DNA of 64,000 nt from Microcaldota archaeon (GCA_016212525.1 JACRGD010000005.1:26304-90303); one strand, 5' to 3'. Positions 9,901-17,751 are shown, numbered from the stretch's first letter. Numbers and translations are program-made. The notes: generated by a model not told the origin, from the sequence alone.

Positions 9901-11459
9901 CTATCTATCATTCGACTCCGGGGTTCATTTTCCCGACTAATAAAGGCGCGATTTGGTGGAAGGATGATTCGGATGATCCCAAAGGTCGTGTGTTAAAACG
10001 ATACTATACTTCAGTTGCAGATGCCCAGCTTCTTGGTGGCGGAAAAATCAAGGAAGTTATTGTTCCAAGCTGCAATTATCTTAAGGTTTCAGTTAAGTTC
10101 TCAAGTCGTGGTTCGACTGATTCGGATTTCGAAGGGTTTGCCAGTTTTGGAGTAAAGAAAAACGCCCTATATTCCTGGAGTTTTGGTGATGGCGGCGGAT
10201 GCACTGAGGCGTGGAATGATAAGGGCAATAATGACGGAATCGATCCTCCAAGCGAGACCTCAAGCTGTGATAAAGTCTTTGATGGATTGGTCGAGCATAC
10301 TTACGAAAAATGCGGTTGTTTTGTAGTTACTATGCAGACAACTGACGACGATGGTGAGTCCGATTCTGATTGGTTGTATGTGAAAATACAAGATGATCCA
10401 ACCTGGATTCCACCTCCTGATAACAGTTCGATAGTTCCCACCTGTGCTGATAACACAAGGACACCAGGTAAACCATACAATTCCTCAATCGCCCGCTTTA
10501 TCTGTCATGATAATTGCGAGCAGATCTATGGTCCAGGGTACAAATGCGACCCAGAAGGCTGTTTCTGCAATCCGCCCAAGGTAATTAACGACACAAATAG
10601 GACCAGAACAGGAAATGACACCTGGATAGCTCCTCGTTGCGGTGATGGGGTAATAACCCCTCCAGAGCAGTGCGATCCAGCAAGTAACGCCACAAAAGTC
10701 TGCACCAATTCAAAATCATGTACTCAAAATTGCGAATGCAAATATGTTGATACCAACCCTCCTTTCTGTGGTGATGGTCGTGTTACTGCACCTGAAGAGT
10801 GCGATCCTGGATCCAGATATACCGATGTCTGCTACAATGGAAATTCCTGTAATAGTTGCAGATGCAGTGCAAGTGTTATTCCTCCCCAAACCCATCGAGA
10901 ATGCAGAAGTGGATCGTGCGTTAGTGTTAATGGGTCTGGTTCTGACAGTTGTAGTACTGATTTACAATGTCACCAAACCCAAACTCCGCAAACTCACCGG
11001 ATCTGTAGTTCCGGTTCATGCGTTTCTGTTTCCGGTTCCGGATCTGACCAGTGCACCAGTAATTCGCAGTGTATAGATACTACTCCCATGCACAGTGCCT
11101 GTGATTTTGAGACTCATTCATGCATGGTAGTTGAGGGGCCCGGTTCGAATTCGTGTACTTCTAATTCAGATTGCAGTCCTCCGGTTGTCAACTGTTCGGT
11201 TTATTGTAGTGAACAGGGCTATTCACAAAGTCTTGGAAGCGGATATTCGACTCAGTCTTCCTGCAATGCTGCCGCTGCAGAAGAACCAATAAGCTGCACT
11301 ACTACCTGTGTTTATACTAAATTTTACAGCACCTCAAATACTGCCGGAACTACTACTTGCTGCTGCAAGGCCAAAAAACAGTTTATCTGCACAAATTGTC
11401 CTGGACAAAACCCACAATGTCCAGTTCCAGAAACAATTTGCCCTGCTAATGCTCCTTAA
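3921..11459 (+). CDS. Giant secreted subtilisin-like (S8) multidomain surface protein
   Basis: About 2,512 residues from the GTG at 3921, which puts a single hydrophobic export/anchor segment at residues 4-27. Next come a thrombospondin-3-like calcium motif (DxDxDG repeats with Cys, ~50-85) and an S8 peptidase: catalytic Asp ~288 (ADTGLD), His ~334 (GHGTHVAG), Asn ~434 (AAGNEG), Ser ~553 (GGTSMATP). Downstream are four copies of a surface module (I-K/R-x-(V/I)-F...YAxGxGF...VYVV...YDxIVDxDxNG) and two peptidoglycan-binding-like helices. A clostripain (C11)-like domain follows at ~1550-1970 with active-site Cys and His replaced, then a PKD-like fold (~2080-2155), two CGDGxxxPPEQCD repeats, three C-x(3-5)-SCV...C repeats and a Cys-rich tail. 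It probably cleaves proteins outside the cell; the dead C11 domain may bind ligand. Confidence 0.88.
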   Translation: MKNLDLIFLGVVLIGLILAGGFVFLTPSELKNPSGQASSPGTNIRPTINPNDLDADGLPDNLDNCPSIKNPSQEDSDSDGKGDLCDINLYTNFGIFDPANETSPIPSELMVQNETGYYLVQLYDRAGTENIRSKGEILGSVPKDALVLKTGLSLSDLRSLPYVRYVQVYQPAYKLSQDLVSLYRAGQLSKSSLDIWVTVFGSDSSALEDLSAFGRPKKVTDAVFELSNTSGVDVLSIIKIPSVQFVELKPHDELANAVAQSTVHVIDPSDGVSNIYGLTGAGQFVAVADTGLDTGVLATLNPDFAGRVVGTYSSSVMNSADPNARPLWSDLFSGHGTHVAGTVLGSGVNSAGVWKGAAPLSSLIFMSIEGTGGAWSGVPADFKKMLTLAYSDPNRPKIMTNSWGTRGVSYGTPAKQLDEYSFDHKDFLVLFAAGNEGPLATTLRDKAHSKNALVVGASEKLMFTTGGGVFPNSDDLNDMANFSSRGPALGGRIKPDISAPGTWIFSVRSSACQGGASPCNGWGLAGGPVGGGFGVLPGGAALSPTYFFMGGTSMATPLVAGSAALTREYYQRFKRYSTPSSALIKATLINGAEDMPSTGNAGSSTGPIPNNDEGFGRMNLANSLFPGGTQNRMKYFEGANFTDDEETDYVSYLIRTNQQFPLSATLVWTDDNGYFVSNGFLVNDLDLKATSPSGIKYAGNQIGLDGQSTPNSAAKDSVNNVERIVLGGSGPSGHPEDGFYNITVRSYDLYALTSGQDYALVVSQSVGVDSASKTQTYWYNFTSNDVRVSAVGLNSNESVDVIVQSFNGPSYWHNGIVLNSNITSNITTIKADENGTINSSSSSVWIAPSNWIYYGAGDGRYNLVLDRKTRGTFEIKDDLVDYYNKTGFRVQAISASDKNKSIRKIYTSSDPYVYAFGGGFAPAGIADIYLLPSPTSGFDPFYLRSTVGADGIGSFNVRLLSSPSNYIYRSAHADIYSIQADTNTTNGLFRSEEDSKDQVLIDEMERAVLSAPLSEGSVGQGVIQLQFFLNSQSLRTPVNGSFSSDTKDALNLYFKSRALPEDGAVHSSDLPKIRDDALRSFRVFATAATNGADQIRRVFVPRESVYARGAGLISAKNVTVYVVKHNDSLKDGDLLSDVSSDGPNIATPNEAGLFSSLLVFDNITSFNVGYYDLIIDTDGNGKYNSSVDTKDGIGLYALTEEISSGSTISLNSRGDSIFEAETFLKVFWNPVIVPDRIFDSTSISALVAYQKSRGLAPNGIIDRETMAKMKSEALISFRIEAVESSDDQAQIKSVFIPYENPVVEQDPVCTNEDRLRAANALEGLHTTVAEKRSSIYALGGGFIANKKSKVYVVNESSWIDGKKLNDESGGAEEIVTDAKGQIINTQIWKDIERKNAGLYDVIVDVDSDGYFNDSVASKDTADQLIPWGLAIPKVDSSDQTGQIKDIFIGDDMIYAKGIGFPPGESFDVYVVKDNRSLKDGDVFSEKDVSEQVEKGSVADGKGEFLIPVWLETKVGRYDIIVDRDKNGIFNGTIDVIDAVKSTGFEVRSNWTFMVYMAAEKDLRDEAIADLNEMELIGSNKHVSVVVQVDTSSSPNGATTIVQQLNSTPTRLYVRKDSDPIKLNSTLMMQLQETSMGSAETLLDFTKWASSCYPGENYVLVLWGDGDSWKVNPSVPTGLLTDTEPAKDAMDMSELKSAADSMTASLNGTRLGIFAFDAPLMASVEVAAQIKNTSDIMVASEGTKAVIGKESPTKKGTIDWNYEDVLKRLNHNPKQSMRDFSKEIVAHAKDAKLDTLSSISLTGIDALIKEIDSLASPSNLRGNMMPDFAPASCPPYLGSTRSGLFDYNGADQYSDNVQIGLLKARLASQTMGGVIGYSVQKYAYDLDNTPEGAALAPLRRTKDDPVWGDIDIVDLSDLSSKIVASGEIKSSYKSHAPTIVSMLAKGGPIIIDEYHSPAFANAYGLSIYYPFQQKRSGADPLHEYSYDSPSDLSSSIYHSTPGFIFPTNKGAIWWKDDSDDPKGRVLKRYYTSVADAQLLGGGKIKEVIVPSCNYLKVSVKFSSRGSTDSDFEGFASFGVKKNALYSWSFGDGGGCTEAWNDKGNNDGIDPPSETSSCDKVFDGLVEHTYEKCGCFVVTMQTTDDDGESDSDWLYVKIQDDPTWIPPPDNSSIVPTCADNTRTPGKPYNSSIARFICHDNCEQIYGPGYKCDPEGCFCNPPKVINDTNRTRTGNDTWIAPRCGDGVITPPEQCDPASNATKVCTNSKSCTQNCECKYVDTNPPFCGDGRVTAPEECDPGSRYTDVCYNGNSCNSCRCSASVIPPQTHRECRSGSCVSVNGSGSDSCSTDLQCHQTQTPQTHRICSSGSCVSVSGSGSDQCTSNSQCIDTTPMHSACDFETHSCMVVEGPGSNSCTSNSDCSPPVVNCSVYCSEQGYSQSLGSGYSTQSSCNAAAAEEPISCTTTCVYTKFYSTSNTAGTTTCCCKAKKQFICTNCPGQNPQCPVPETICPANAP

Positions 11460-11643
11460 TATGTTCTCTCAAAAATCTTTCCGACTCAGAATTTCTCCCT
11501 TTTCTAAACATTCGTCGTCTTAGGTTTTCTCTTGCTCCGGAAACAGTAAAACAAGCTCGGAATTTCTAACCTGTTTGAGTATTTGCATATGTATGGTTCC
11601 TGATTGGCCCAATACTGATTCCAATGCCAGTTTCCCTTAGAAA

Positions 11644-12087
11644 TTAATCCTTCTCAATCTCAGAAAGTATTGCCCATATTGGCAATAAAGAAACCCCAAG
11701 TGTGAAAATTACTAAGCTGCCAACATACATTATGCCTAATATCGATGTAATTATGTTCTCTATAGAAAACGAAGAAAGTCCTATGGAATAAACATTTAGT
11801 CTGTCTAATAACGTAACTAATATCGCACCTACAATGCCCGCTGCTATATTTTCAAATAGTCTTTCTAGTCTTCCTCTATTCTCTTTTTTATATTTTTTTA
11901 GCAGGTACAGGCCGATGGCAATCCCGATTAGTATCAACAGCACAAATATTATCCAGACTATGAGTTCTTTTATGAATGAAAATTCCCCGGGTGTGAATAT
12001 ATAAATGATTGTTAAAACTAAAATTAGACTTATCAGTACCAGAAATATTATTCCGGTTTGTTTTGGTGTATCCTTCTTTTGAGCCAC
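11644..12087 (-). CDS. Small multi-pass membrane protein, unknown
   Basis: A 147-residue protein with four predicted membrane helices, at roughly residues 10-31, 38-64, 80-97 and 112-140. A basic loop KKYKKENRGRLERL follows helix two, placing that loop inside by the positive-inside rule. No family is recognised. The start at 12087 faces the divergent DUF6498-like gene, whose likely start is only 11 bases away, so the two probably share a promoter. Both are membrane proteins. Confidence 0.65.
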   Translation of the reverse strand: MAQKKDTPKQTGIIFLVLISLILVLTIIYIFTPGEFSFIKELIVWIIFVLLILIGIAIGLYLLKKYKKENRGRLERLFENIAAGIVGAILVTLLDRLNVYSIGLSSFSIENIITSILGIMYVGSLVIFTLGVSLLPIWAILSEIEKD

Positions 12088-12098
12088 TAAACTATCAT

Positions 12099-12830
12099 TT
12101 GCTAAAAATTATTAAATTCTCGGTTGTCTCAACACTGTTCTTTTGGGCGCTATTATCAACCTCAATCTTTTTATCCTTCTTACTTATTTATCCATTCATG
12201 CTTAATCTTTCTCTTTCGGACAATTCAGGCAAATTTCTGATTCTTTCAAATCTCATTTCCCTATGTTTTGCCATTATCTTTGGCTTTGACCTGGGTTCTT
12301 TGATGTGGTTGTATCTTCTAGAGAGTATTCTGATCGGCTTTTTCACATTCCTTTCGCTCCCGATAATTGCCTTTCGAACTAGAAATCTCTTCGCAATAGG
12401 ACTAAGTGTTTTCCTCTCTTTTTTCTTTCTTTTTCACTATGGCGGTTTTCATTTCGTCTATCTTATTTTCCTGTCTGTTCTTCCTTACTTTAAAATTAAG
12501 ATTCCTCTTTTTGAATTTTTCCTGTCTTTACTTCCTCTTTTTTTATCTCATGCATATTCCTTTTTTGAACATGTCCTTTTTAGCAACGATCCAGCGGATT
12601 CCCAGTTGGATATTGGATCAGTTGCATCTAAATTTATTGCTCCCTATTCAAGAATTCTCCCAATGCACCTCACCATTATTTTCTCTGGATTTTTGGTTGT
12701 CTTTGTAGGTCCTGGGGAGTTGGCAACAAAGCTGATTCTCATTGTTTTTATGGTTCTAAAAATCGTTGCAGATCTACACTTTCACAATGTAAAACACGGA
12801 CTTAAGTTTACTACTTTGAATTTTGACTGA
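12099..12830 (+). CDS. DUF6498-like integral membrane protein
   Basis: About 243 residues with six to seven membrane helices. The pattern matches DUF6498: an LLESILIGFFTF helix early on, FHYGGFH in the middle, SHAYSFFEH, then PYSRILPMHLTIIF and a final helix with LKIVADLHFH. The conserved His, Glu and Arg residues within helices suggest a metal- or quinone-binding membrane protein, but the family's function is not known. An in-frame frame extends back to 12009, overlapping the divergent neighbour. TTG at 12099 avoids that overlap and begins just before the first helix, so it is preferred with low certainty. Confidence 0.6.
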   Translation: MLKIIKFSVVSTLFFWALLSTSIFLSFLLIYPFMLNLSLSDNSGKFLILSNLISLCFAIIFGFDLGSLMWLYLLESILIGFFTFLSLPIIAFRTRNLFAIGLSVFLSFFFLFHYGGFHFVYLIFLSVLPYFKIKIPLFEFFLSLLPLFLSHAYSFFEHVLFSNDPADSQLDIGSVASKFIAPYSRILPMHLTIIFSGFLVVFVGPGELATKLILIVFMVLKIVADLHFHNVKHGLKFTTLNFD

Positions 12831-12894
12831 TGTTCGTTTGTCCTTTGAAGCTATCGTCATGCGTTTTTGTGTTATTTAATGTTTATTTGATAAC

Positions 12895-12926
12895 TTATAT
12901 AAACTCATTGTTACATAAATGATAAC
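12895..12926 (+). promoter_or_regulatory. TATA box plus GTTA-N9-TAAC inverted repeat (second copy)
   Basis: TTATATAAA at 12895-12903 is followed after six bases by GTTA (12910-12913), nine bases, then TAAC (12923-12926). Spacing from the TATA box is identical to the copy ahead of paralogue A at 1964-1995, and the bases are nearly identical up to the first half-site. The half-sites are conserved while the nine-base spacer has diverged, as expected for a protein-bound dyad. Confidence 0.65.
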
Positions 12927-12933
12927 GAATACC

Positions 12934-13620
12934 ATGGTCTTTATACCTAACAATCCTGTTACTGCTTCTGTTGTTGCAAAGTTAGTTGGAAAGGGATTTT
13001 ATTCTGTATCCGTGGGCAACAAATCTGCCTTCAGATCTGATTTTGGTCGTGCTAGCTTGTTGGTTGAATTGAGCAACCGCGTGTCTGATGAAGCTCCAAC
13101 TCGCATAGCCACTACTTCTGCATTTGGTTTGGCTCACTCAGAAGATTCTCATACTCTGGCAGTTTCTGGTCTCTCGCTTGGCAAGCCCTCTTTGAATGTT
13201 GATGTTTCAGCTATCAAAAGAATTGCTTATTTACATGGTCTAGGGTCAGTTTCTGTCGATGCTTTGGTTCGAATTTTATCTACTAAGGATCATCAGGCTA
13301 TTGGAGCGGATGGCTCTACTTACTGTGCGATTATCGATCCCACTTTGGATATTGATCGTTTGGTTGGTTCTGTTGGCGGTCTATCAGTCGCACTTGAGGC
13401 ATTCGCCTCTTCACAATGTCCAGTTCAAGCACTTCATGCATACGATGCGGCTGTTGCTCTTAATGCTGCTGCCCAGTCTATGACTGCAAATGAAAATTAC
13501 CACGCAACTACCGTTCAAGCTTATTCGGCTGCATTTCTAAACAATGCTTTAGAATTAATCAATTCTTATGTTGGAACCTTATTGTACATTATAAAGGATC
13601 GCTCGGAATTCAGTTATTGA
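12934..13620 (+). CDS. Unknown protein, paralogue B of a two-member family
   Basis: About 228 residues, homologous along its length to the protein at 2004-2678. The same blocks are present: VVAKLxxKGF, SDFGRASLLVEL, DALVRILSTKDH, GADGSTYCA, and a hydrophobic C-terminal helix before KDR. The region between the first strand and the ALVR block is longer and richer in Ser/Ala than in paralogue A. The ATG at 12934 is chosen because an earlier in-frame ATG at 12919 lies inside the conserved promoter dyad and too near the TATA box. The duplication is old (moderate identity), yet both copies retain the same control region, which suggests co-regulation. Function unknown. Confidence 0.75.
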   Translation: MVFIPNNPVTASVVAKLVGKGFYSVSVGNKSAFRSDFGRASLLVELSNRVSDEAPTRIATTSAFGLAHSEDSHTLAVSGLSLGKPSLNVDVSAIKRIAYLHGLGSVSVDALVRILSTKDHQAIGADGSTYCAIIDPTLDIDRLVGSVGGLSVALEAFASSQCPVQALHAYDAAVALNAAAQSMTANENYHATTVQAYSAAFLNNALELINSYVGTLLYIIKDRSEFSY

Positions 13621-13857
13621 TTTTCTGAATTTTATATCTCCTTTGCTCCTCTCTCGCCTTCAAGAAAATTTGATGGTTTTTCTTTCTTTCTTATTAATGC
13701 AATTTGCTCCTATCCAGCACCTTTGGAGTTCAATATTTTCTGTTATTTGAGCTAACGAATTCTTTCCTATTGATGTCTTACCTTGTATATTTTCTAGTTC
13801 TGTTTGAAGAATCGACCATAAGATCACTTTATGTAAGTTTTCTTTCTATCTCAACTT
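13621..13857. other. Intergenic region, no gene seen
   Basis: A T-rich 237-base stretch after paralogue B. It ends in the putative TATA element (about 13826-13838) of the CoA-binding gene. No coding frame or stable hairpin is evident. Confidence 0.4.
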
Positions 13858-14250
13858 ATGGATATTAAATCGATTCTAAAATCTTCAAAAATTATCGCAG
13901 TAGTTGGCTTATCGGATAAACAAGAACGTCCCAGCTATGATGTTGCAACCTATCTGATGGAGCATGGCTACACACTAATTCCAGTTAATCCTATGATTTC
14001 GCAGTGGAAAGGTCTCAAGGCATATCCGTCGCTTTCCGAAATCCCTCGTGAGATCAAAATCGACATTGTCGATATCTTTAGAAAAAGCGAGGATGTTCCT
14101 CCAATCGTTGATGAGGCAATTTCCATTGGCGCTAAAGTGGTTTGGATGCAGCTGGGAATTGTTAATGAATCTGCTGCAGATAAGGCCAAATCTGCAGGAC
14201 TCCAGGTCGTAATGGATAGGTGTATCAAGATCGAGCATGCAAAACTCTGA
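13858..14250 (+). CDS. CoA-binding domain protein (YccU-like)
   Basis: A 130-residue Rossmann-fold protein of the CoA-binding (CoA_binding_2) family. AVVGLSDKxxRPSY near residue 14 is the typical nucleotide loop, followed by PVNP, VDIFRKSEDVPP and VVWMQLGI. The family binds coenzyme A, and some members regulate acyl-CoA metabolism; the exact role here is unknown. A TATA-like ACTTTATGTAAG about 26 bases upstream fits a leaderless transcript starting at the ATG. Its length is normal for stand-alone members. Confidence 0.85.
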   Translation: MDIKSILKSSKIIAVVGLSDKQERPSYDVATYLMEHGYTLIPVNPMISQWKGLKAYPSLSEIPREIKIDIVDIFRKSEDVPPIVDEAISIGAKVVWMQLGIVNESAADKAKSAGLQVVMDRCIKIEHAKL

Positions 14251-14414
14251 CTGTGGTTACTGGGTTCACAAAATCAGTATCAAAAAAAGGCTTTTTCCTC
14301 ATTTGATTTTATCAATTTTACTTTTTTCATCGATCAACAATCTTTTCTATGTACTTAAATTCACACGAAAATCAACACGCTCACTAATTTAATGGTCTCC
14401 TGAAAATACCCCAT

Positions 14415-14915
14415 ATGATTCGAAAAACCCACTTCCTGGTGATAATCGTTTTCTTTTTGGTATTCACAACTGCCGTTTACTCGGCTAGTTGCGCGCAAAA
14501 AAGCTATACGACTTCGTGTTTAAAATGTACTTTTGATAAAGATGGAAAAATGGATCAGGCCTGTTATCAGAAATATCAGGATAGTGGAGTGGCATGTCTT
14601 TTTTCTGCCTACCCAATCGAAAGCATACAATACAAAATGGGTAACTGTCCGGCTATCGATGTCTGTGTGGATCGGCTCAACACTTGCAAAGCACTCTATA
14701 CTCAGGGTAATGACAAATTCGATTGCGATTCCGATTCCATAAATCACTGTTTTGTACGTGGGGATGCGTGTGTTGCACGGGCTGTTAAAGACTGTAGCGG
14801 AACTCCACCTGGAGATCTGGCTAATGATTTGCCTCCGGCAAGTTTTTGCGATGGATTTTTCTTTTTCATTGCATTATTTGCCGGCTTGTTATTTGTGAAA
14901 AATAGAAGGGTCTGA
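14415..14915 (+). CDS. Secreted Cys-rich protein with C-terminal anchor, unknown
   Basis: A 166-residue protein. Residues 1-24 form a signal peptide ending near YSAS-C. The body contains about 14 cysteines in closely spaced pairs (SCLKC, NTC, CDSD, HC, CVARAVKDC), suggesting an oxidised extracellular fold. A C-terminal hydrophobic helix FFFFIALFAGLLF followed by KNRR at residues ~148-166 would anchor it in the membrane. The motif PPASFCDG precedes the anchor. No family is recognised. It lies 38 bases upstream of the DUF4139 gene and may be co-transcribed with it. Confidence 0.65.
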   Translation: MIRKTHFLVIIVFFLVFTTAVYSASCAQKSYTTSCLKCTFDKDGKMDQACYQKYQDSGVACLFSAYPIESIQYKMGNCPAIDVCVDRLNTCKALYTQGNDKFDCDSDSINHCFVRGDACVARAVKDCSGTPPGDLANDLPPASFCDGFFFFIALFAGLLFVKNRRV

Positions 14916-14953
14916 TCTGCTTTCTTAAGAACTTTGGGGTTCTGCGTGATATT

Positions 14954-16963
14954 ATGAAAAATCTTCCAGTAAAACGAATCGTGTTCTATAAACATGGTGT
15001 TGGGCATATCGAGCGAAGAGGTAAAATTTCCGATTCCTCGATCGATCTGAGTTTTCCCGTCTCATCTATGAATGACATTCTCAAAAGCCTCACGGTTATT
15101 GATGGCTCGGGTAAGGTCGTGTGCGTCAGCTATGATTCTCATCGGCCAACAAGTGAGCTGATGAAAAATGCACTTGTAATTCCAGATGGCGAGGGTTTGG
15201 TGGGACTGCTCAGGATGCTCGTTGGAGAAGAAATCAAGATCGTGGCCACTAAGACCTTTGCCGGTAAGGTTGTTTCTGTTTCAGAGCAATCACTGGATCT
15301 TGGATCTGACAATAGTGTTGTGATCAATTCCGAGCTTTCTGTTTCCGCCCAGCTCTCACTAATGGCAGCAGACGGCTCGATCGATCTTATCACAGTTTCG
15401 GATATCAAATCCCTCGAAATCCTTTCTTCCTCTGTAGTAGATGATCTTAAATATTTCCTTGAACTCTCATCTTCTTCAAGAAAGGACGGCATAAAAAACG
15501 TGACCGTTGTACTTGACAACCAGAAATCCCACGACCTTAGCATCAGCTATCTTTCAGAAATGCCGATCTGGCGGGTTTCCTATCGATTTGTCTATGAAAA
15601 AAACAATTCTCTTATTCAGGGTTGGGGTATTGTAGACAATCCATTGCAGGAAGATCTCGAAAACATAGAAGTAAGTTTGGTTGCTGGCCAGCCGGTTTCA
15701 TTTGTCTATGATTTCTACGCTCCTCCGTTGGCCAATCGTCCTTATATCTGCGAGCAGCCACGGGCAGTTGCGAATGCAGTCGAGTTTGATGTTGCATCCC
15801 AGCCTGCCCCTGCGCCATATAAAATGGCAGAATCCGCGGATTATGCTTCTGAGAATGAGGCTGCCGGGCCACGGGATCGCTCTCGAGCCAGTCCCAAAAT
15901 GGCCATGTCTCCCGCCTCTTATGCTCCAGGTGCTGGTTTTGCACCTTCCATGTCTTCCTCATCAATGCAATCGAGCATTTCTAGCTCTGCATCAGGAGCT
16001 CAGGTTGGCTCGTTCTTCAAATATGATGTTTTGACACCCGTGACGATCAAGCGGGGTCAGAGTTCGATGCTTCCTATTTTGGGTCAGAAGATCGCTGCTG
16101 ATCGTCTTTTACTTTACAATTATGATAAGAATCCAAGCAACCCTGTTGTCTCGCTTCGATTTTTGAACAAGACCGGACTTACTCTCGAGCGCGGGCCGCT
16201 CACTGTCTTTGAAGAAGGAAGTTATGCAGGCGAGGCTATTTTGGCATTTACTGAGTCTGGCGCAGAGCAGATAATTGCATATGCAACTGAGCTGGGAGTC
16301 AAAATCGACCGGAGTTCGAGCACATCGAGCGAATTCAAGTCTGCATATCTTTCGGGCTGGTATCTTATTACTATAAACTTCGAGAAAAGTTACTTCACAT
16401 ATCGAATCCAGAACAACAAACCCACGCCTGTTTCGGTCATGGTTGAGCATCCAAAGTCCTCGGGATACGTGCTCCTGGATACCAAAAAACCCGATGAAGA
16501 AACCGCAACAACTTATCGGTGGAAAGTAGACGTTCCTGCGTCCAAATTTGTCGAGTTCCAGGTCATTTTAACTAGAGAAACATCATACAGCGAGCATTTG
16601 CAAAATCTTTCCGGATCTATAATCGAGAGTTATATGCATAATGGCAGGCTTTCGAAAGATCTCTTTGCTAAACTTGGCTACTCGAGCACCCGGTATCAGA
16701 AAATAAAAGACCTTAATCAGGAAAAACTGGACTTAGAGGCCGAGCGAAAGCGATTTTTGGAGGAACAGAGTCGTCTGCGTGAGAATATCTCTTCGCTTTC
16801 CAATTCGATGGAAGAAGCTGCCCTGCGTAAGAAATATGTGGCTCAGATGGATTCTCAGGAAACCCGAATACAACAAATTCAAAAGCGTGTTACTGAGATT
16901 GAATCTACAATTAGGACCTTGAACAAGGAAATTGCAGATTTCGTTGCTACTTTATCTAAGTAA
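14954..16963 (+). CDS. DUF4139 domain protein
   Basis: A 669-residue protein of the DUF4139/mucoidy-inhibitor-A-like group. The N terminus (VKRIVFYKHGVGHIERRG, near residues 5-22) and the central LPIWRVSYRF-type segment (MPIWRVSYRF near 203) are the family's hallmarks. An Ala/Ser/Pro-rich linker spans about residues 285-350. The last ~90 residues form a heptad-rich coiled coil (KDLNQEKLDLEAERKRFLEEQ onward). No signal peptide is seen. The biochemical function of the family is not established. The linker is unusually low in complexity for this genome. Confidence 0.8.
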   Translation: MKNLPVKRIVFYKHGVGHIERRGKISDSSIDLSFPVSSMNDILKSLTVIDGSGKVVCVSYDSHRPTSELMKNALVIPDGEGLVGLLRMLVGEEIKIVATKTFAGKVVSVSEQSLDLGSDNSVVINSELSVSAQLSLMAADGSIDLITVSDIKSLEILSSSVVDDLKYFLELSSSSRKDGIKNVTVVLDNQKSHDLSISYLSEMPIWRVSYRFVYEKNNSLIQGWGIVDNPLQEDLENIEVSLVAGQPVSFVYDFYAPPLANRPYICEQPRAVANAVEFDVASQPAPAPYKMAESADYASENEAAGPRDRSRASPKMAMSPASYAPGAGFAPSMSSSSMQSSISSSASGAQVGSFFKYDVLTPVTIKRGQSSMLPILGQKIAADRLLLYNYDKNPSNPVVSLRFLNKTGLTLERGPLTVFEEGSYAGEAILAFTESGAEQIIAYATELGVKIDRSSSTSSEFKSAYLSGWYLITINFEKSYFTYRIQNNKPTPVSVMVEHPKSSGYVLLDTKKPDEETATTYRWKVDVPASKFVEFQVILTRETSYSEHLQNLSGSIIESYMHNGRLSKDLFAKLGYSSTRYQKIKDLNQEKLDLEAERKRFLEEQSRLRENISSLSNSMEEAALRKKYVAQMDSQETRIQQIQKRVTEIESTIRTLNKEIADFVATLSK

Positions 16964-17022
16964 TCTCTCTTTCTTTTAATCTATATAATAAGAAAACAAT
17001 AAGAAAATATAAAAATAAGAAA

Positions 17023-17400
17023 TTATTGAACCCTTCTTGGGACTGCGTTTCTTGCTTCTGGAGTATTATTCGCAACTACCGTTCTGATCATTTGGTCGAT
17101 TAACTGATGTTGTCTATCTGGTGATGGCTCTAATTGTAGTGCGACTAAATCCAGGCATATCCTTGCCGCTTCGAAATTTCCATCTCTGCGGTATCCTTGT
17201 GCCATTCTTAAGTATTCCGTTGCTCTGTCTGATGCTTCTTGACTTAGTCTCGGAGGCATATGGTTTAATATTTCCGAGACTTGACTATTGAGGCTTCTCT
17301 CAATCTGTCCTGTCGAAGTTACCAATTGTCTACTCATATTATTAAGCTCCTCTGTCACTCTGTTTCTTTCGCTGTTACTCATAGATCTTGCCGTCGTCAT
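17023..17400 (-). CDS. Lysine-free, helical unknown protein
   Basis: About 125 residues from the ATG at 17400 (another in-frame ATG is at 17415). The sequence is almost entirely helical, with a heptad region at residues 10-60 and a tetratricopeptide-like helix pair (EYLRMAQGYRRDGNFEAARICLDL) at about 64-87. I find no lysine at all, against many arginines, glutamates and glutamines. The same composition marks the proteins at 30633-33641 and 36254-37291. No family is recognised. It is followed upstream by the repeat-rich intergenic region. Confidence 0.6.
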   Translation of the reverse strand: MTTARSMSNSERNRVTEELNNMSRQLVTSTGQIERSLNSQVSEILNHMPPRLSQEASDRATEYLRMAQGYRRDGNFEAARICLDLVALQLEPSPDRQHQLIDQMIRTVVANNTPEARNAVPRRVQ

Positions 17401-17489
17401 TTGGAAAATCAACATACCATTTCACCAGTTTGGTTTTTGGATTTAAGGTTTTTATGTGTTTTGGTCTCCGTGTTCTCGTGTTAGCTAAT

Positions 17490-17705
17490 GTTCCTCTTCG
17501 CATCGCTACGCTCCGATCGCAGCTTCGCGTCACTTCGCTCGCGAAACCTGCTTTAGCACAGGTAGCTTCGCAGACCTTCACTCTGCTTCGCCTCCTTTTG
17601 GTCGGCTCGCGGCTGCTCGTCGCTACTCTCCGATCGCGTCGCAAAGCTGGCGCTTCGCTCAAGCGTCGTCGTCCCTTCGGGACGACTCGCGCTTCCGCGG
17701 AAATG
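17490..17705. repeat. Cluster of short hairpins and GCGAAGC-type motifs
   Basis: This GC-rich patch stands out from the AT-rich surroundings. GCTTCGC (GCGAAGC on the minus strand) recurs at about 17522, 17565, 17585 and 17652. Hairpins include ACCTG...CAGGT around 17546-17562, with a GC-TTTA-GC core, and a 7-bp stem GTCGTCC / GGACGAC at 17668-17686. The tag and loop match the hairpin family at 39265-39331 and 44703-44728. A long frame through it on either strand has no protein-like character. It lies just ahead of the LAGLIDADG gene. Confidence 0.6.
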
Positions 17706-17716
17706 AGGTGCTGGTT

Positions 17717-17730
17717 TTTCTTTATATACT
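17717..17730 (+). promoter_or_regulatory. TATA box of the LAGLIDADG gene
   Basis: TTTATATACTC at about 17719-17729 lies 25-30 bases ahead of the ATG at 17752, consistent with a leaderless transcript. Confidence 0.5.
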
Positions 17731-17751
17731 CGCTAAACTCTCTTCTTCTTT

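Noticed and set aside
15139..15543. Long antisense frame within the DUF4139 gene
   Set aside because: It is a shadow of the well-supported plus-strand gene and is an artefact of its Ser/Glu/Leu-rich codons.
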